A model generated the notes under the pieces. The model saw only the letters and a program-made list of their open reading frames with translations, searched no databases and was not told where the DNA came from. This document shows, piece after piece, positions 36,692 through 45,949 of a DNA stretch of 64,000 nucleotides (positions within the stretch are counted from its first letter, which is position 1; the number at the start of each line of letters is the position of its first letter). The translations under genes were made by a program, and so were the position numbers. The stretch spans positions 16,008 to 80,007 of the forward strand of contig MPNA01000014.1 in NCBI GenBank assembly GCA_002238785.1, read 5' to 3'. The DNA is from a bacterium OM1 bin76 (GTDB lineage: Bacteria; Actinomycetota; Acidimicrobiia; Spongiisociales; ZC4RG35).

Positions 36692-38161
36692 ATGAGTGAG
36701 GCAAAGCCGAGGATTGGCATCGCCTCCGTCTTCCAAGAGACGAATACGTTCAGTCCAAAGCCGACTGGATGGGAGGATTTCAAGGTTCTGGAGGGACGGG
36801 AGGCAATGGATGCCTTGAGCAGCACCTACTCCGAGTTTTCCGGGGCGGCGGCCGAACTGGTGCGACTGGGAGCGGAACCGGTCCCGTTGTTGTCGGCCTG
36901 GTCTCTTCCCTCGGGGCCCGTCACGGAGGGGACATTCGACCGGCTGTCCGAGTTGCTCGACTCCAGCATCAAGCAGGCCGGCGGGCTTGACGGGCTGGTC
37001 CTGTCCTTGCACGGGGCGATGGTTTCGGAGAATCACTTCGACGCCGACTCGGTGCTGATCGAGACCGCTTGTCTCCGGGTGGGACAAACACCGGTAGGGG
37101 TATGCCTGGACCTGCATGCCAACCTGACCGCCCGGAAGGTGGAGTTGGCGGATGTGATGGTGACATACCACACCGAGCCGCACGTCGACATGGGTTCGAC
37201 GGGGGAGCGAATCGCCCGTCTGGTTGCCGCCACCGTTCGGGACGAGATCTCTCCCGCCATGGCATTGGCAAAGCGGCCATTGCTGATCCCTGCCGAAGGT
37301 ATGCGAACCGACGTGGGACCCATGTCAGAAGTCCGCCGAATCGCCGACCAACAGACCCAGGGTCCGGTACTGGACATCTCCATCTCCCCTGTACAGCCTT
37401 GGCTGGATGTTCCGGAACTCGGCCTGGGAGTACTGGTGGTGACCGACGATGACCGCCGCGGCGCTGACCGGTTGGCTGAGCAAATCGCAGATGAGGTCTG
37501 GCGAAGACGGGCGGAGATGACTACCCCTCGACTCATGGCTCCACCGGCAGCATTTGCGACTGCGCGCCGATCCGGGACTCGACCGTTCGTCATGGCTCAC
37601 ACCGCCGACTGTCCCACCGCTGGAGCCACAGGAGACGATCCGATAATGGTGAGCGAAGCAGCGGCACACGGTCCCGACCTGGTGGTGATGCACACGGTGC
37701 TCGACCCCGAAGCCGCCCGCCGCTGCCTCCGTTCGGTGGGAACCCGCATTCGGATCCAGGTAGGAGCAACTCTCAATCCCCGTGCCCAACCGGTCACCGT
37801 AGATGGTGTGGTTACCGATGCCGGGGCGGGGCGTTATCGGATGGCGGGCCGGTCCCATACGGGAAGGGAGGTCTCCATGGGTGAATGGGGCGTCATCACT
37901 TCTGGTCGTCACCATCTGCTGGTCACTTCCCTTCCCGCCATCACCGCCGATCCGGCAACTTGGCTTCACGCCGGCCTGGATCCTGATCGGGCGGACATTG
38001 TGGTGGTACGGTCCTGCAGTGACTACCGGGCCAACTTTCCCTCCGCCGCCCCCGAAGCGATAAACCTCGACCTGCCCGGCGCCAGCACCCCCAAACTGGA
38101 GAGTCTCCACTTCGAGCACGCTCCCCGCCCTCTCTATCCTCTCGATCCGGTCTTGACCTGA
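36692..38161 (+). CDS. M81 family metallopeptidase (MlrC-like), copy 1
   Basis: 489 residues from ATG 36692, giving exactly the length of the downstream paralogue. The N-terminal domain has GIASVFQETNTFSP, CLDLHANLT and YHTEPHVDMGSTGER, containing the Asp/His metal ligands. The C-terminal MlrC_C domain follows (MAHTADCPTAGATGDDP). MlrC hydrolyses linearised microcystin fragments in sphingomonads, but most homologues are of unknown substrate. It lies in a run with a paralogue, a DmdA-like protein and an M20 peptidase, suggesting catabolism of a small amide or peptide-like compound. Confidence 0.9.
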   Translation: MSEAKPRIGIASVFQETNTFSPKPTGWEDFKVLEGREAMDALSSTYSEFSGAAAELVRLGAEPVPLLSAWSLPSGPVTEGTFDRLSELLDSSIKQAGGLDGLVLSLHGAMVSENHFDADSVLIETACLRVGQTPVGVCLDLHANLTARKVELADVMVTYHTEPHVDMGSTGERIARLVAATVRDEISPAMALAKRPLLIPAEGMRTDVGPMSEVRRIADQQTQGPVLDISISPVQPWLDVPELGLGVLVVTDDDRRGADRLAEQIADEVWRRRAEMTTPRLMAPPAAFATARRSGTRPFVMAHTADCPTAGATGDDPIMVSEAAAHGPDLVVMHTVLDPEAARRCLRSVGTRIRIQVGATLNPRAQPVTVDGVVTDAGAGRYRMAGRSHTGREVSMGEWGVITSGRHHLLVTSLPAITADPATWLHAGLDPDRADIVVVRSCSDYRANFPSAAPEAINLDLPGASTPKLESLHFEHAPRPLYPLDPVLT

Positions 38162-38212
38162 AAACGCAGGAGATGTCTTGCTGTTAGCCGACATCAAGAC
38201 CTTATAGGCAGC

Positions 38213-38276
38213 CCCAGGTTCGAATCTGGGCTTGCAGTTCGGTTAACTTAGAGGTCATGATCCCGATTCGAATCGG
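38213..38276. repeat. Two TTCGAA-centred palindromes
   Basis: CCCAGGTTCGAATCTGGG (38213-38230) and CCGATTCGAATCGG (38263-38276) are near-perfect and perfect palindromes about 50 bases apart in front of the second MlrC gene. The first looks like a tRNA T-arm, but no tRNA body is present. They may be operators for a dimeric regulator. Confidence 0.45.
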
Positions 38277-38369
38277 TAACTCAACGTCGTCCACATCCCA
38301 CCGCAGCGGCGAGCGAGGTGTATGGCACCGGTACAAGGGTTCGTTCCAACTCGGGGTGTCTAAGACCTG

Positions 38370-39839
38370 ATGGTCGGGGCTGTTCCGAGGATTGGGGTCG
38401 CCTCCCTGGTTCAGGAGACCAATACATTCAGCCCGAAGCCCACCGAGTGGGAGGACTTCACCGTTTTGGTGGGTGCGGAGGCAGAAGTCGCCTTGGAGGG
38501 AACAAACACTGAATTCGCGGGAGCCGTCTCCGAATTGCGGCAGCAGGGAGCAGATTATGTGCCGCTGGTGGCTGCCTGGGCCCTTCCTTCAGGTCGGGTT
38601 ACGGACACGACGTTCGGCCAGTTGTCCGAGTTGCTCGATGCCAGTATCGAGCAGGCCGGAGAGCTTGACGGACTGGTGTTGTCGTTGCACGGGGCCATGG
38701 TGTCGGAAAGCCACTTTGACGCCGATTCAGCCCTCATTGAGATTGCCCGCAGGCGGATGGGCGGGGCGCCCGTGGGGGTGTGCTTGGACCTGCATGCCAA
38801 TCTCACCGCAAGGATGGTGGAGTTGGCGGACGTGATAGTGGGATATCACACTGAGCCGCACATCGACATGGGTCCGACGGGGGAGCGGATCGCCCGTCTG
38901 TTGGCCGCCACGGTGCGAAGCGAGATCACCCCTACCATGGCTTTGGCCAAGAGGTCACTGCTCATCCCCGCCGAGGGCATGCGCACCGACTTGGGCCCGA
39001 TGTCGGAAGTCAGGAAGATGGCCGATGGCTTGATCAGAGACCGGGTCTTGGACGTGTCGGTGTTTCCGGTCCAACCCTGGTTGGACGTACCGGAACTCGG
39101 CCTGGGGGTGCTGGTGGCCACTGACGACGATGCCGACGGTGCTTTCTTGATTGCCGAGCAGTTGGCGTACGAGGTTTGGCGGCGGCGGGGAAGGATGGTC
39201 ACGCCCCGGATCCTCCCCACTTCCGTTGCTTTCGCGACCGCCCGGCTGTCTTCGACCCGGCCGTTTGTGATGGCCCACACTGCTGACTGCCCAACCGCGG
39301 GAGCTTCCGGAGATGATCCGATCCTGGTGACTGAAGCTGCTCGACACGGCGCCGACCTGCGGGTGATGCACTCGGTGTTGGACGCCGACGCCGCCCGGAA
39401 GTGCCGTCACGCGGTGGGATCCAGAACGAGCGTGAGTGTGGGAGGAGCCATAAACCCCGATGCCCAGCCGGTGACGGTGGAGGGGTTAGTCACCAATGCG
39501 GGTGCAGGGAGCTATCGACTGACAGGCTGTTCCTTTACGGGCATGGAAGTGTCCATGGGGGAGTGGGCAGTCCTGACCACCGGGCGGCACCACCTTCTCA
39601 TCTCTTCTCGACCCGCCATCACTGCCGACCCAGCCACCTGGCGCCATGCCGGCTTGGATCCGAACCGGGCGGATGTATTGGTAGTGCGATCCTGTAGCGA
39701 CTATCGGGCCAACTTCCCGTCGGCGGCCCCCGAAGCCATCACGCTCGACTTGCCTGGCGCCAGCCCACCACGCCTGGAGTACCTGCGCTTCCAGAACGCC
39801 CCCCGGCCCCTTTATCCTCTCGATCCAACCTTGCTCTGA
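38370..39839 (+). CDS. M81 family metallopeptidase (MlrC-like), copy 2
   Basis: 489 residues, closely similar to copy 1 along its whole length. GVASLVQETNTFSPKPTEWE, CLDLHANLTARMVELADV and HTEPHIDMGPTGERIARL are all kept. Both copies retain the presumed metal ligands, so neither looks decayed. A tandem duplication with no length change implies recent origin plus selection for dosage or altered specificity. Confidence 0.9.
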   Translation: MVGAVPRIGVASLVQETNTFSPKPTEWEDFTVLVGAEAEVALEGTNTEFAGAVSELRQQGADYVPLVAAWALPSGRVTDTTFGQLSELLDASIEQAGELDGLVLSLHGAMVSESHFDADSALIEIARRRMGGAPVGVCLDLHANLTARMVELADVIVGYHTEPHIDMGPTGERIARLLAATVRSEITPTMALAKRSLLIPAEGMRTDLGPMSEVRKMADGLIRDRVLDVSVFPVQPWLDVPELGLGVLVATDDDADGAFLIAEQLAYEVWRRRGRMVTPRILPTSVAFATARLSSTRPFVMAHTADCPTAGASGDDPILVTEAARHGADLRVMHSVLDADAARKCRHAVGSRTSVSVGGAINPDAQPVTVEGLVTNAGAGSYRLTGCSFTGMEVSMGEWAVLTTGRHHLLISSRPAITADPATWRHAGLDPNRADVLVVRSCSDYRANFPSAAPEAITLDLPGASPPRLEYLRFQNAPRPLYPLDPTLL

Positions 39840-39996
39840 CCCCTGCCGCCGCCAGGAAGGGATTAGTCGAACCCGATTCCGGTTGGTGGCGAGGATTGTC
39901 GCGTTTTTCGACGAATCGGTAGGCTATGGCATTCATGTCGCGGGCGGTTCGCCAGATGTGCCGATGGGCGAGTGCCCTTCTGAGACGGGGGACGAG

Positions 39997-41118
39997 GTGA
40001 GCTTCGAAATAGCCCTTGGTTCTCGCATCGCAAAGTCTCCATTCTTCGACTGCACGGTTGAGGCGGGGGCGAGGCGCTTCTCGGTGTACAACCACATGCT
40101 CTTGCCGGTGTCCTACGGAGACGAAGTCGCGGAGTACTGGCGGTTGATCGACGGAGTGGTGATGTGGGATGTGGCCTGCCAAGTGCAGGTGGCATTGTCG
40201 GGCCCTGATGCAGGCAGGCTGGCCCAGGCAGTGGTGTGCCGGGACCTGTCCAAGGTGGATATTGGTCAAGCCAAGTACGCCCCGATGGTCGATCACACCG
40301 GTCGGCTCATTAACGATCCGCTGGTATTGAGAGTGGCGGCTGACTGCTGGTGGCTCTCCCTCGCAGACAGCGACATGGTGTACTGGTGCCGGGCGGTGGG
40401 GGCCGAACGGGGGCTGGATGTGACGGTAACCATTCCCGAGGTGTACCCGTTGGCCGTTCAGGGTCCGCTGGCGGAAAAGGTGATGGCTGACCTATTGGGT
40501 GACTGGGTGCGTGATCTTGGATTCTTCCGATACCGGGCAACCACAGTGGAAGGAATCCCGGTGTGGGTGGGCCGGGCCGGATGGTCCAAGCAAGGGGGCT
40601 TCGAGTTGTACTTGCTTGATCGCCACCGGGGTTCTGACCTCTGGCGACAGGTGGCCGCGGCCGGAGAACCGCATGGCATCATCCCGGGTGCGCCTAACAA
40701 CGCTGAACGAATAGAGGGTTTTCTCTTGTCCTACCGAGGCGACACTCCTGACGATGTCGACCCTTTCGAGGCGAGACTGGAAAGATTCGTGGATCTGGAC
40801 TCAGGGATTGACTTCATTGGCAGGGATGCCCTGATACGCAAGCGATCTGAAGGGCTGAGGAGGCAGTTGGTGGGTTTGTGGATCGAAGGAGACCCGGTTG
40901 GTGGATTGGAGCACCCTTGGCCGATGACGCTGAACTCCCTAGCGGTGGGAACGGTCCGGGCGGCGGCCTATTCCCCCCGGTTGGAACGCAACATCGGATT
41001 GGCCCTGGTAGATGTTCCCCACAACCGACCCGGCACGGTGCTGACGGCCCACCATCCGGCCGGCCCCCTGGATGTTGAGGTGACCGATCTGCCATTCTGG
41101 GCTTCCCCACGCCTCTAG
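39997..41118 (+). CDS. DmdA-like tetrahydrofolate-dependent demethylase (GcvT family)
   Basis: About 373 residues from the GTG at 39997; an upstream TTG at 39883 would add 38 unlikely residues. The protein follows DMSP demethylase DmdA block by block: FSVYNHMLLP, CRDLSKVDIGQAKYAPMVDH, INDPLVLRVAADCWWLSLAD, GWSKQGGFELYL and ERIEGFLLSY. DmdA moves a methyl group from dimethylsulfoniopropionate to tetrahydrofolate. Length is close to the Pelagibacter enzyme. DMSP specificity is not proven; other methylated substrates are possible in this family. Confidence 0.83.
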   Translation: MSFEIALGSRIAKSPFFDCTVEAGARRFSVYNHMLLPVSYGDEVAEYWRLIDGVVMWDVACQVQVALSGPDAGRLAQAVVCRDLSKVDIGQAKYAPMVDHTGRLINDPLVLRVAADCWWLSLADSDMVYWCRAVGAERGLDVTVTIPEVYPLAVQGPLAEKVMADLLGDWVRDLGFFRYRATTVEGIPVWVGRAGWSKQGGFELYLLDRHRGSDLWRQVAAAGEPHGIIPGAPNNAERIEGFLLSYRGDTPDDVDPFEARLERFVDLDSGIDFIGRDALIRKRSEGLRRQLVGLWIEGDPVGGLEHPWPMTLNSLAVGTVRAAAYSPRLERNIGLALVDVPHNRPGTVLTAHHPAGPLDVEVTDLPFWASPRL

Positions 41119-41145
41119 AAGCCGACTTCAAGGGGTCTTTGTCCG

Positions 41146-42432
41146 TTGGCCCGCTTGCCGCCAACAGCTAATGTCTGGGTCGTGACCGACCTGACTGCTC
41201 CAGAAATCAGAGTGCTCTCCTTCTTGGAGGACACCGCCGAGGAACAGTTGGCGTTTGCCCGGGAACTGATCGCCACTCCCAGTCCGAATCCACCCGGCGG
41301 TGAGCAAAAGGTGGCAGCCGTGGTGACCGCACGACTGGAACGGCTGGGTGTCAATGACATATCCGAGTTGGCCAAAGAAGCCGGACGCCCCAACCTGATA
41401 GTGAGGATTCCAGGCGAGGCCGATGGTCCCACCCTGGTCCTGTCCGGACACATCGACACCAAGCCGGCAGGGGACATGGCTCGATGGGAGACAGATCCAT
41501 GGGACCCGGTGATCCGGGACGGCAATCTCTACGGTCTCGGTTCGGGGGACATGAAGGTGGCGGTGGCCGCCATGGTGTATGCGGGGGCTGCGCTCTCTCG
41601 TGTATCAGGGTGGTCGGGAGAACTCCAGTTGGTGTTCACTGCCGATGAGGAGGCCGGTTCGAACCTGGGATCCAAGTGGATGGCCGAACAGGGTTACCTG
41701 GAGGCAGACGCGGCCATCATCGGCGAGCCCTGCGGGGTGGTTTCGGAATGGGAGAACATCGGAGTGGTCTCTCGGGGCGCCGCCCTGGTCAAGATTGAAG
41801 TCGTCGGTACCCAGATGCATTCCAGTGTCTCCGACAGGTTCAACCCGGTGAACGCAACGGTGGAGATGGCGTGGCTCATCCAGCGAATGCACGCCCAGAT
41901 GAAAGGCTATTTGACTTACGAGCCGCACCGTCTGGGGGGTCCCGGTCCCACCGTGAATGTGGGTGTTATGTCCGAATCAGGGGTCTTCTACGGGGTTTAT
42001 CCAGGTAACGGGTGGTTTGCCTGCGACATACGGCTAATTCCGGGGATGACCGTCGAAAGTGTCACAGCCGACATCCAACGTTTCCTGGATGATGCGATGG
42101 CGGCTAATTCCCGGCTCCAGGCAAAGTTGACAATCGAGGGAGGTGTTCCCGCCACAGAGATTCCCTTCGATCATCCGGTGGTGACTGCAATCCGGCATGC
42201 CACTTCTCATGTGCTGGAAAAGGAACTTGAACCTGCCATCTTTCCCGGCGCCACCGACGCCTACAGCTTCCAGGCCACGGCAGGAATCCCTTCGATTGCA
42301 GCCTTCGGCCCTGGCTACCTTCCCCGGGCGCATGCGCCCAACGAGCACCTGGCGGTCACCGGAGTGTACGAGGCTTCTCGAATCTACGCACTGGCGGCCC
42401 TGCGTTACTTCGATTCCGAGAAGACCGGCTAG
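41146..42432 (+). CDS. M20 family metallopeptidase (ArgE/DapE/CPG2-like)
   Basis: 428 residues from TTG 41146, or 416 from GTG 41182, which fits the family start better. Zinc-ligand motifs are intact: LSGHIDTKP, YGLGSGDMKVAVAAMVYAG, FTADEEAGS and IIGEPCG. A dimerisation domain lies around residues 205-320. The family hydrolyses N-acyl or peptide amide bonds. It ends the plus-strand block begun by the sugar importer. Confidence 0.9.
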   Translation: MARLPPTANVWVVTDLTAPEIRVLSFLEDTAEEQLAFARELIATPSPNPPGGEQKVAAVVTARLERLGVNDISELAKEAGRPNLIVRIPGEADGPTLVLSGHIDTKPAGDMARWETDPWDPVIRDGNLYGLGSGDMKVAVAAMVYAGAALSRVSGWSGELQLVFTADEEAGSNLGSKWMAEQGYLEADAAIIGEPCGVVSEWENIGVVSRGAALVKIEVVGTQMHSSVSDRFNPVNATVEMAWLIQRMHAQMKGYLTYEPHRLGGPGPTVNVGVMSESGVFYGVYPGNGWFACDIRLIPGMTVESVTADIQRFLDDAMAANSRLQAKLTIEGGVPATEIPFDHPVVTAIRHATSHVLEKELEPAIFPGATDAYSFQATAGIPSIAAFGPGYLPRAHAPNEHLAVTGVYEASRIYALAALRYFDSEKTG

Positions 42433-42467
42433 ATCCGATTTCAGGTTTGCCGCCACCCGCCGATTGG

Positions 42468-42856
42468 AGGAGAGCGAGTCCGCCTGTAAGCCGGATTCTG
42501 TGGGGGCCATTCCCCGGCCCCCGGTGACCATCCATCTGCGATCGCCGTCTCCGGCGACCTCCTGCGGCTCACCCGGGACGATTCAACGGGCCGTTTCGCC
42601 CCTGCTTAGCCTTGCTCCGGGTGGGGTTTGCCGAGCCGCGCCGGTCGCCCGGAGCGCTGGTGGTCTCTTACACCACCGTTTCACCCTTGCCTGTGCTCTC
42701 CACATGAGAGCCATCGGCGGTCTGTTCTCTGCGGCACTTTCCATCGGGTCACCCCGCCTGGGCGTTACCCAGCACCCTGCCCTGTGGAGTCCGGACTTTC
42801 CTCAGGCGTAGGTGATAATTCCGACGCCCGCGGTCACCCGGCGAACTCGCTCTTGC
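42468..42856 (-). ncRNA. rnpB: RNase P RNA
   Basis: Transcribed leftward. The P1 stem is perfect: GAGCGAGT at the 5' end (complement of 42845-42852) pairs with ACTCGCTC at the 3' end (complement of 42472-42479). The conserved core GAGGAAAGTCCGGACTCCAC near the 5' end and the 3' element ATCCGGCTTACAGGCGG are present. Length is about 385 nt. Ends are approximate. Confidence 0.96.
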
Positions 42857-42947
42857 TCGTATGTTATGTCAGACACGCGGTGCTCTCACATGGGTTTGGC
42901 AGACGCTTTCGGAAACCGTGAAGAACGCCACCGCATTGAGAACCCTT

Positions 42948-43343
42948 TCAGCGGCGTGCCGCCCACCATCCGGTCAGCCCACCGAAGGCGACTCCCAGAA
43001 AGGCTGCCAGCAGCACCTGCGCAATGGTTACGTTGGCGCCTCCACTGGCGGCCAGCAATACCAGGACCGCCACCAGGACCAACCCTGTGACAGAGCCGTG
43101 GAAGCGGGGTTGGACGGTTACCGACCGTCCCGCCACCCATCCGCCGACCGACACTCCCACCACAAGCCCTGCCACGGCTCCGCCTCCCCGGGTGTCCGCA
43201 CTGCCGAAACCGGGGAACAGTTCCCAGCCCAGGGCTCCCAGCCACCACTCGATCAAGGTGACAAAAGCAACTGCCAACAGCCCAACCGCGGTGCCCATGA
43301 CCAGGGCCCGCAACCGGATTCGGGGAATTCTCACACTTGTCAC
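42948..43343 (-). CDS. Four-helix membrane protein, unknown function
   Basis: A 131-residue protein with a basic N-terminus, about four hydrophobic helices, a Gly-rich centre and a WWAARR end. The GTG start has GGAAAG just upstream. It lies between rnpB and the divergent aquaporin gene. No family recognised. Confidence 0.55.
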   Translation of the reverse strand: MTSVRIPRIRLRALVMGTAVGLLAVAFVTLIEWWLGALGWELFPGFGSADTRGGGAVAGLVVGVSVGGWVAGRSVTVQPRFHGSVTGLVLVAVLVLLAASGGANVTIAQVLLAAFLGVAFGGLTGWWAARR

Positions 43344-43415
43344 CTTTCCGTTCAGCGATGACCCTGATCCTGTAAGCCGAGAAGGGTAGAGTTTCGGATG
43401 TTGATCCCATAGCCC

Positions 43416-44063
43416 ATGAGGAAGGTGATTATGAAGCAGTCTTACATAGCCGAGTTGATGGGAACCTTCATTTTGGTGGCAATAGGGTCCATGGCTGCCT
43501 TCACGTCAGGGGGGAACCTGGTGATCGTGGCGCTCGGCTTCGGGTTCGCTCTTCTGATCGCCCTCTATTCGGTTGGTCACATTTCCGGAGGGCACTTCAA
43601 TCCCGCAGTGAGCCTGGCGATGCGGCTTGGAGGGTCGCTCAGCACCTCTGACATGATCGGCTACTGGATCGCCCAGGTGATTGGTGCGGTGCTGGCATCC
43701 TTGGCGGTGCTGGCCATGGCGGGATCCGATGCCGTGGCCAACACCATGAATACCTACGCCGCCACCGGCCCGGCATTCGGCGCCGAGGTCATCCTCACAG
43801 GGGCCTTTGTCCTGGTGATCATGGTGGTGGCAGGCCAGGGCCTCGGGCATGCCCGGATTGTGATCTCCCTGGCCTTGATCGCGGTTCATGTGGCAGGTGT
43901 GCCCATCTCCGGAGCTTCCGTCAATCCGGCTCGCTCGCTGGGACCGGCACTGGTGGCGGGTGATCTGGGCGGTATGTGGCTGTATATCGTGGCGCCCCTG
44001 GTTGGCGCTGTGGTGGCCTGGTTGGCCACCAAAGTGGCGCGCACTGATTCGGTCGACGCCTGA
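43416..44063 (+). CDS. Aquaporin/MIP family channel
   Basis: A 215-residue six-helix channel with both pore motifs: GGHFNPAVSLAMRLG (first NPA) and GASVNPARSLGPAL (second NPA). The residue pattern near the pore resembles the water-selective AqpZ group, but glycerol conduction cannot be excluded. The start could also be MKQSYIAELMG, 15 bases downstream. Confidence 0.93.
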   Translation: MRKVIMKQSYIAELMGTFILVAIGSMAAFTSGGNLVIVALGFGFALLIALYSVGHISGGHFNPAVSLAMRLGGSLSTSDMIGYWIAQVIGAVLASLAVLAMAGSDAVANTMNTYAATGPAFGAEVILTGAFVLVIMVVAGQGLGHARIVISLALIAVHVAGVPISGASVNPARSLGPALVAGDLGGMWLYIVAPLVGAVVAWLATKVARTDSVDA

Positions 44064-44079
44064 GGGACTCGGCAGCCTC

Positions 44080-45087
44080 ATGAACTGGTCCGAAATACTC
44101 GGCAAACTCACGGCCGGTGAGGACTTGAGTCGCCCGGAGGCCCGGGAGGCATTGAACGACATTATGAGTGGACAGGCGACTGCTGCTCAAACGTCGGCCT
44201 TCATCATCTCCCTTCGTACCAAGGGTGAAACGACCGAGGAAATGGTCGGCCTGGTGGAAACCATGCGGGCCGTTGGTGTCAGGGTCTCTATCGAGGAACC
44301 GGTGGTCGATACCGCCGGCACCGGCGGAGACCGGTCCGGTACGTTCAACATCTCCACCACCGCCGCCTTGATAGCGGCTGGAGCGGGCGCCAAGGTGGCT
44401 AAGCACGGAAACCGATCGGCCTCCTCCAAATGTGGGTCGGCGGATGTCTTGGAGGCATTGGGAGTGGGAATCGAACTGGCGCCGGAGCGCACCGCGGAGA
44501 TGGTCAAACAAGCCGGTTTCGGTTTCTTCTTCGCTCCTCGTTATCACCCCGCCATGAAGCATGTGGTTCCGATTCGGCAGCAACTGGGCATCCCCACGGT
44601 ATTCAATTTCCTGGGGCCGCTCACCAATCCGGCCGGAGCCACCCGTCAACTGATCGGTGTGTACGACAGTCGGATGGCGGAGAGGATGATCGGGGTTCTG
44701 GCTCGTCTAGGGACAGAACGGGCATTGGTGATCCATGCCGACGACGGATTGGATGAGGTGTCGGTCTCCGGCCCAACCCGCGGCTACCAACTGTGGAACG
44801 GCGAGGTGACTCCTGTGGTGCTCACTCCCGAGGACTTCGGTCTCAGGCGTTCTGATGTGTCCGAACTGGTTGGAGGAGACGCTCGCAAGAATGCCACGAT
44901 GCTCCGTTCGGTGCTGGCAGGTGAGGTCGGTCCCCGGCGGGATGCGGCGGTGGCGAACGCGGCTGCCACTTTGGTGGTGGCCGGATTGGCGGACAGTCAC
45001 GAGGATGGGGCCGCCTTGGCGGCCCGGTCCATTGATTCGGGAGGGGCCGAAGGTGTGCTCGAGCAGGTCATCGCGCTGAGCAAGTAG
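44080..45087 (+). CDS. trpD: Anthranilate phosphoribosyltransferase
   Basis: About 335 residues from ATG 44080; a longer in-frame start inside the aquaporin gene is rejected. The PRPP-binding DTAGTGGDRSGTFNIST and KHGNRSASSKCGSADVLEAL motifs and the FFFAPRYHPAMKHV block are diagnostic. It catalyses the second committed step of tryptophan synthesis. No other trp gene is nearby. Confidence 0.95.
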   Translation: MNWSEILGKLTAGEDLSRPEAREALNDIMSGQATAAQTSAFIISLRTKGETTEEMVGLVETMRAVGVRVSIEEPVVDTAGTGGDRSGTFNISTTAALIAAGAGAKVAKHGNRSASSKCGSADVLEALGVGIELAPERTAEMVKQAGFGFFFAPRYHPAMKHVVPIRQQLGIPTVFNFLGPLTNPAGATRQLIGVYDSRMAERMIGVLARLGTERALVIHADDGLDEVSVSGPTRGYQLWNGEVTPVVLTPEDFGLRRSDVSELVGGDARKNATMLRSVLAGEVGPRRDAAVANAAATLVVAGLADSHEDGAALAARSIDSGGAEGVLEQVIALSK

Positions 45088-45270
45088 GTCTCGGTCTGCC
45101 TGTGAACCGGACCTGACCCAAATGGTGGATTCTTCCACTCGGTGAGGAAGCGGTGTTCCAAGGAAGGCCCCCTGTCCGAGGCCCCGTCGGTTGGCGTGGA
45201 GTCGGGCGATGCTTCTCCGTAAAGGATTTTCGTTTGGTACTCGGCTTTAGTCTCGAAAGAGTCAGGGGCA

Positions 45271-45858
45271 ATGCCAAGATGGGAACGCCAGAGGACTTCC
45301 CCAGTTCCTAGAGTGTCCTTTGTGGAGTGGCGCAAGCGTTGGTTGGTTGCTGTCGGGATGATGCTGGTCGCCCTGTTCTCAGCTTCCTGCGGCTCTGACC
45401 AGATCGGGACCCCGGCTGCAGATTTCACCCTGGAGTTGGCAACTGAAGGTACTTTTGCCCTCTCGGAGCAGACCAAGCCGGTCCTCGTCGTCTTCTGGGC
45501 GGAGTGGTGACTGGTTTGCCGGCGGGAGTTGCCCGCTTTAGCAGAGTTGGCCGGGGAGTACCAGGATCGGATGGTCGTGGTGGCCCCTGCGGTGGATTCG
45601 AGCCTGGAGGGCGCCACCCTGGTTGCCGAGGGCCTGTTCCCTTCCGGAAGGGTGCTGTGGGGTTTGGACCAGAACTCCGAAATCTCCTCCGCATACGGGT
45701 TCAACGGCGTGCCCGCCGGCGTCATGATCGATACCGGCGGATCGATAGCCTTCGTCTGGTCGGGGCCCCCAGGCACGGATGAAATGAAGGAGGTCTTGGA
45801 CGATTTGCTAGCCGCGGCCCCTGAGGCGGCCGGGTTAGTCACCGCGCTTGCGAACTGA
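45271..45858 (+). CDS. Thioredoxin-like lipoprotein with in-frame TGA at the first redox position (selenoprotein candidate 1)
   Basis: About 195 residues if TGA at 45508-45510 is read as selenocysteine (residue 80). The signal peptide ends at lipobox SASC (Cys40), and the TlpA/ResA domain starts immediately after it (AADFTLEL). The active site reads FWAEW-U-LV-C, followed by RRELPAL and, later, the cis-Pro segment NGVPAGVMI. Everything downstream is in frame with normal domain spacing to a TGA stop at 45856-45858. A hairpin lies 9 bases after the UGA. Starts at GTG 45313 or 45322 are also possible. Likely a membrane-tethered thiol reductase or peroxidase facing outwards. Confidence 0.85.
45520..45538 (+). 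promoter_or_regulatory. SECIS-like hairpin after the TGA of selenoprotein candidate 1
   Basis: GGCGGG (45521-45526) pairs with CCCGCT (45532-45537), the outermost pair being G-U, closing a 5-base AGTTG loop. It starts 9 bases after the TGA and lies inside the coding sequence, as bacterial SECIS elements do. Confidence 0.6.
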
Positions 45859-45935
45859 GCGAAGGTCGATTGGCAGTACGGCTCGGGCGGAGACACCGTC
45901 TTTGCTCTCCATAGTGCCTTGTGTCTGGTAACACC

Positions 45936-45941
45936 TATACT
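45936..45941 (+). promoter_or_regulatory. Strong -10 hexamer, possible leaderless start
   Basis: TATACT ends 8 bases before the ATG at 45950, which is the distance expected if transcription begins at or next to the start codon. No Shine-Dalgarno is present in between. No good -35 is seen at 17 bases. Leaderless mRNAs are common in Actinomycetota. Confidence 0.45.
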
Positions 45942-45949
45942 TTTGCAAC

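Noticed and set aside
38190..38245. A tRNA suggested by the T-arm-like CCCAGGTTCGAATCTGGG
   Set aside because: No matching 5' acceptor strand, anticodon stem or D arm could be found upstream; specifically no tRNA-Sec.
42197..42811. Plus-strand open frames across 42450-42850
   Set aside because: The interval is RNase P RNA on the minus strand.
43888..44079. Upstream-extended trpD start
   Set aside because: It lies inside the aquaporin gene; the family begins at MNWSEILGKL.
45508..45510. Reading the TGA codons at 45508, 46325 and 47371 as nonsense mutations
   Set aside because: Three paralogues would need the same mutation at the same catalytic codon, while the downstream frames stay intact and conserved.
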